From: Rariglobus sp.
Lineage (GTDB): Bacteria > Verrucomicrobiota > Verrucomicrobiia > Opitutales > Opitutaceae
Assembly: GCA_029266495.1 (NCBI GenBank)
Contig: JAQSWS010000047.1
Coordinates: forward strand, 1 to 32,115
Direction of reading: 5' to 3'
Length of the DNA: 32,115 nt
This document shows positions 31,287-32,115 of this stretch, one piece after another. Numbering within the stretch: position 1 is the stretch's first letter; each line of letters begins with the position of its first letter. Under the pieces are notes generated by a model. That model saw nothing but the letters and a program-made list of their open reading frames with translations, was not told where the DNA came from and did no database searches. A program made the position numbers and the translations under genes.

Positions 31287-32115
31287 ATGAGCCAAGACGC
31301 CAGCGTCCCTCCGGTTAAGAAAAGCGAGATTTTCGGCTGGTGCTGCTTCGATTTCGCGAATTCGGCGTTCACGACGATCATTATCACGGTTGTTTATGCC
31401 ATTTACTTTCAAAAAGTCGTCGCGGCGGGAGATTCGCGAGCCGAGGGATGGTGGGGCACGGCGCTGGCCGCTTCGCAATTGGTTGTCATTTTTCTGGCGC
31501 CCTTCGTGGGGGCGTTTGCCGACGTGACCGCGCGTAAAAAGGTTTTTCTCATTGGCACCGCAACCGTGTGTTCATTGGCGACGGCTGCGTTGTATTTTAT
31601 AGGCGCAGGGGAGGTCGCGCTGGCGCTGGCGCTCGTGGTGCTCGCCAACATCGCGTTTTCGCTCAGCGAAAATCTCTGTGCGGCTTTTCTCCCCGAGATC
31701 AGCACGCCGGAAAACGTCGGGCGCATTTCCGGTTTCGGCTGGAGCTTCGGGTATTTCGGCGGGTTGCTCAGCCTTGTGCTGGCGCTTGTGATCATCAAAA
31801 GCGGCGAAGGCAGGGTTCCGTGGACGTTCTTGATGACCGGGGCGTTTTTCTTTTTTGCGAGCCTTCCCACGCTGGTGCTCTTGCGCGAACGCGCCTGTCC
31901 GAGGGCGCTCGTGCACGGGGAAAATGCCTTCACCTTGGGATGGCGCCAGCTGGTGCAGATGAAAAAGGACCTCCCCCAGCACCGCACCCTTGCGATTTTT
32001 TTTCTGGCACTCACGACGTTCCTGTCAGGTCTGCTGGCCATCGTCGCCTTTGCGGCCCTGTATGCAACCCAGGTGATCGGCATGACGAGCGAGGAGGTGA
32101 TCGCCTTGTTTGTGT
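31287..32115 (+). CDS. MFS transporter, UMF1/Atg22-like (3' end outside window)
   Basis: The frame opens at ATG 31287 and is still open at the end of the window (276 codons). It begins MSQDASVPPVKKSEIFGWCCFDFANSAF; the short motif FGWCCFDFANSAF is typical of the UMF1 family of the major facilitator superfamily. At least six membrane helices follow, with a loop FADVTARKKVF between helices 2 and 3 resembling the MFS motif A. In bacteria the substrates of this family are generally unknown. It is divergent from the desaturase, with a 171-bp shared upstream region that contains the palindrome CCTTTAAAGG (31180-31189). Confidence 0.88.
   Translation, partial: MSQDASVPPVKKSEIFGWCCFDFANSAFTTIIITVVYAIYFQKVVAAGDSRAEGWWGTALAASQLVVIFLAPFVGAFADVTARKKVFLIGTATVCSLATAALYFIGAGEVALALALVVLANIAFSLSENLCAAFLPEISTPENVGRISGFGWSFGYFGGLLSLVLALVIIKSGEGRVPWTFLMTGAFFFFASLPTLVLLRERACPRALVHGENAFTLGWRQLVQMKKDLPQHRTLAIFFLALTTFLSGLLAIVAFAALYATQVIGMTSEEVIALFV

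Overview
This is a GC-rich bacterial window that looks chromosomal and most resembles Verrucomicrobiota of the Opitutaceae type. That placement is inferred from gene content: a MoxR/DUF58/BatA-like/DUF4175-like/DUF4159 operon, a very large PATR-type autotransporter, a stearoyl-CoA-type desaturase beside an FAD amine-oxidase-like protein, and RHS and RAYT elements. No rRNA or other taxonomic marker is present. Almost none of the native start codons has a visible Shine-Dalgarno sequence.

Region 1 (1-5722) is an accessory RHS island. It opens inside an RHS gene that ends in a PD-(D/E)XK nuclease-like tip, followed after 3 bp by a DUF4304-like putative immunity gene. Next come a 30-residue scrap of an IS5-like transposase, a second RHS 5' fragment sharing an exact 99-bp repeat with the first RHS gene, and an apparently intact REP-associated tyrosine transposase bounded by inverted repeats, which cuts that fragment short. 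After it lie a small membrane ORF, a secreted protein of unknown function and an orphan Imm31-like gene, all with more AT-rich codon use. The pattern fits an RHS tip-exchange locus that has been duplicated and decayed.

Region 2 (5723-18730, minus strand) is one probable eight-gene operon. In order of transcription it encodes a pseudo-caspase/DUF3857/transglutaminase-like exported protein, a MoxR AAA+ ATPase, a DUF58 protein, a BatA-like VWA membrane protein, a DUF4175-like Ala-rich membrane protein, a VWA/amidotransferase-fold membrane protein and two tandem DUF4159 proteins. Three VWA proteins keep their MIDAS motif. The three central membrane genes are joined by ATGA overlaps. MoxR systems of this kind are generally linked to metal-dependent assembly or envelope functions; the substrate here is unknown.

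Region 3 (18731-28405) holds a kinase-like gene related to phage polyvalent-protein kinases, an orphan NarL/LuxR-type response regulator and, divergent from it, a 2482-residue autotransporter. The 177-bp divergent intergenic region contains a 7-bp inverted repeat that could be an operator. The passenger has a Gly-rich domain, two Ca-loop-like motifs and six modular repeats of about 200 or 115 residues. A strong bidirectional terminator follows.

Region 4 (28406-32115) contains an FAD amine-oxidase-like protein and an acyl-CoA desaturase on the minus strand, separated by a terminator, and the start of a UMF1-type MFS transporter on the plus strand that runs off the window.
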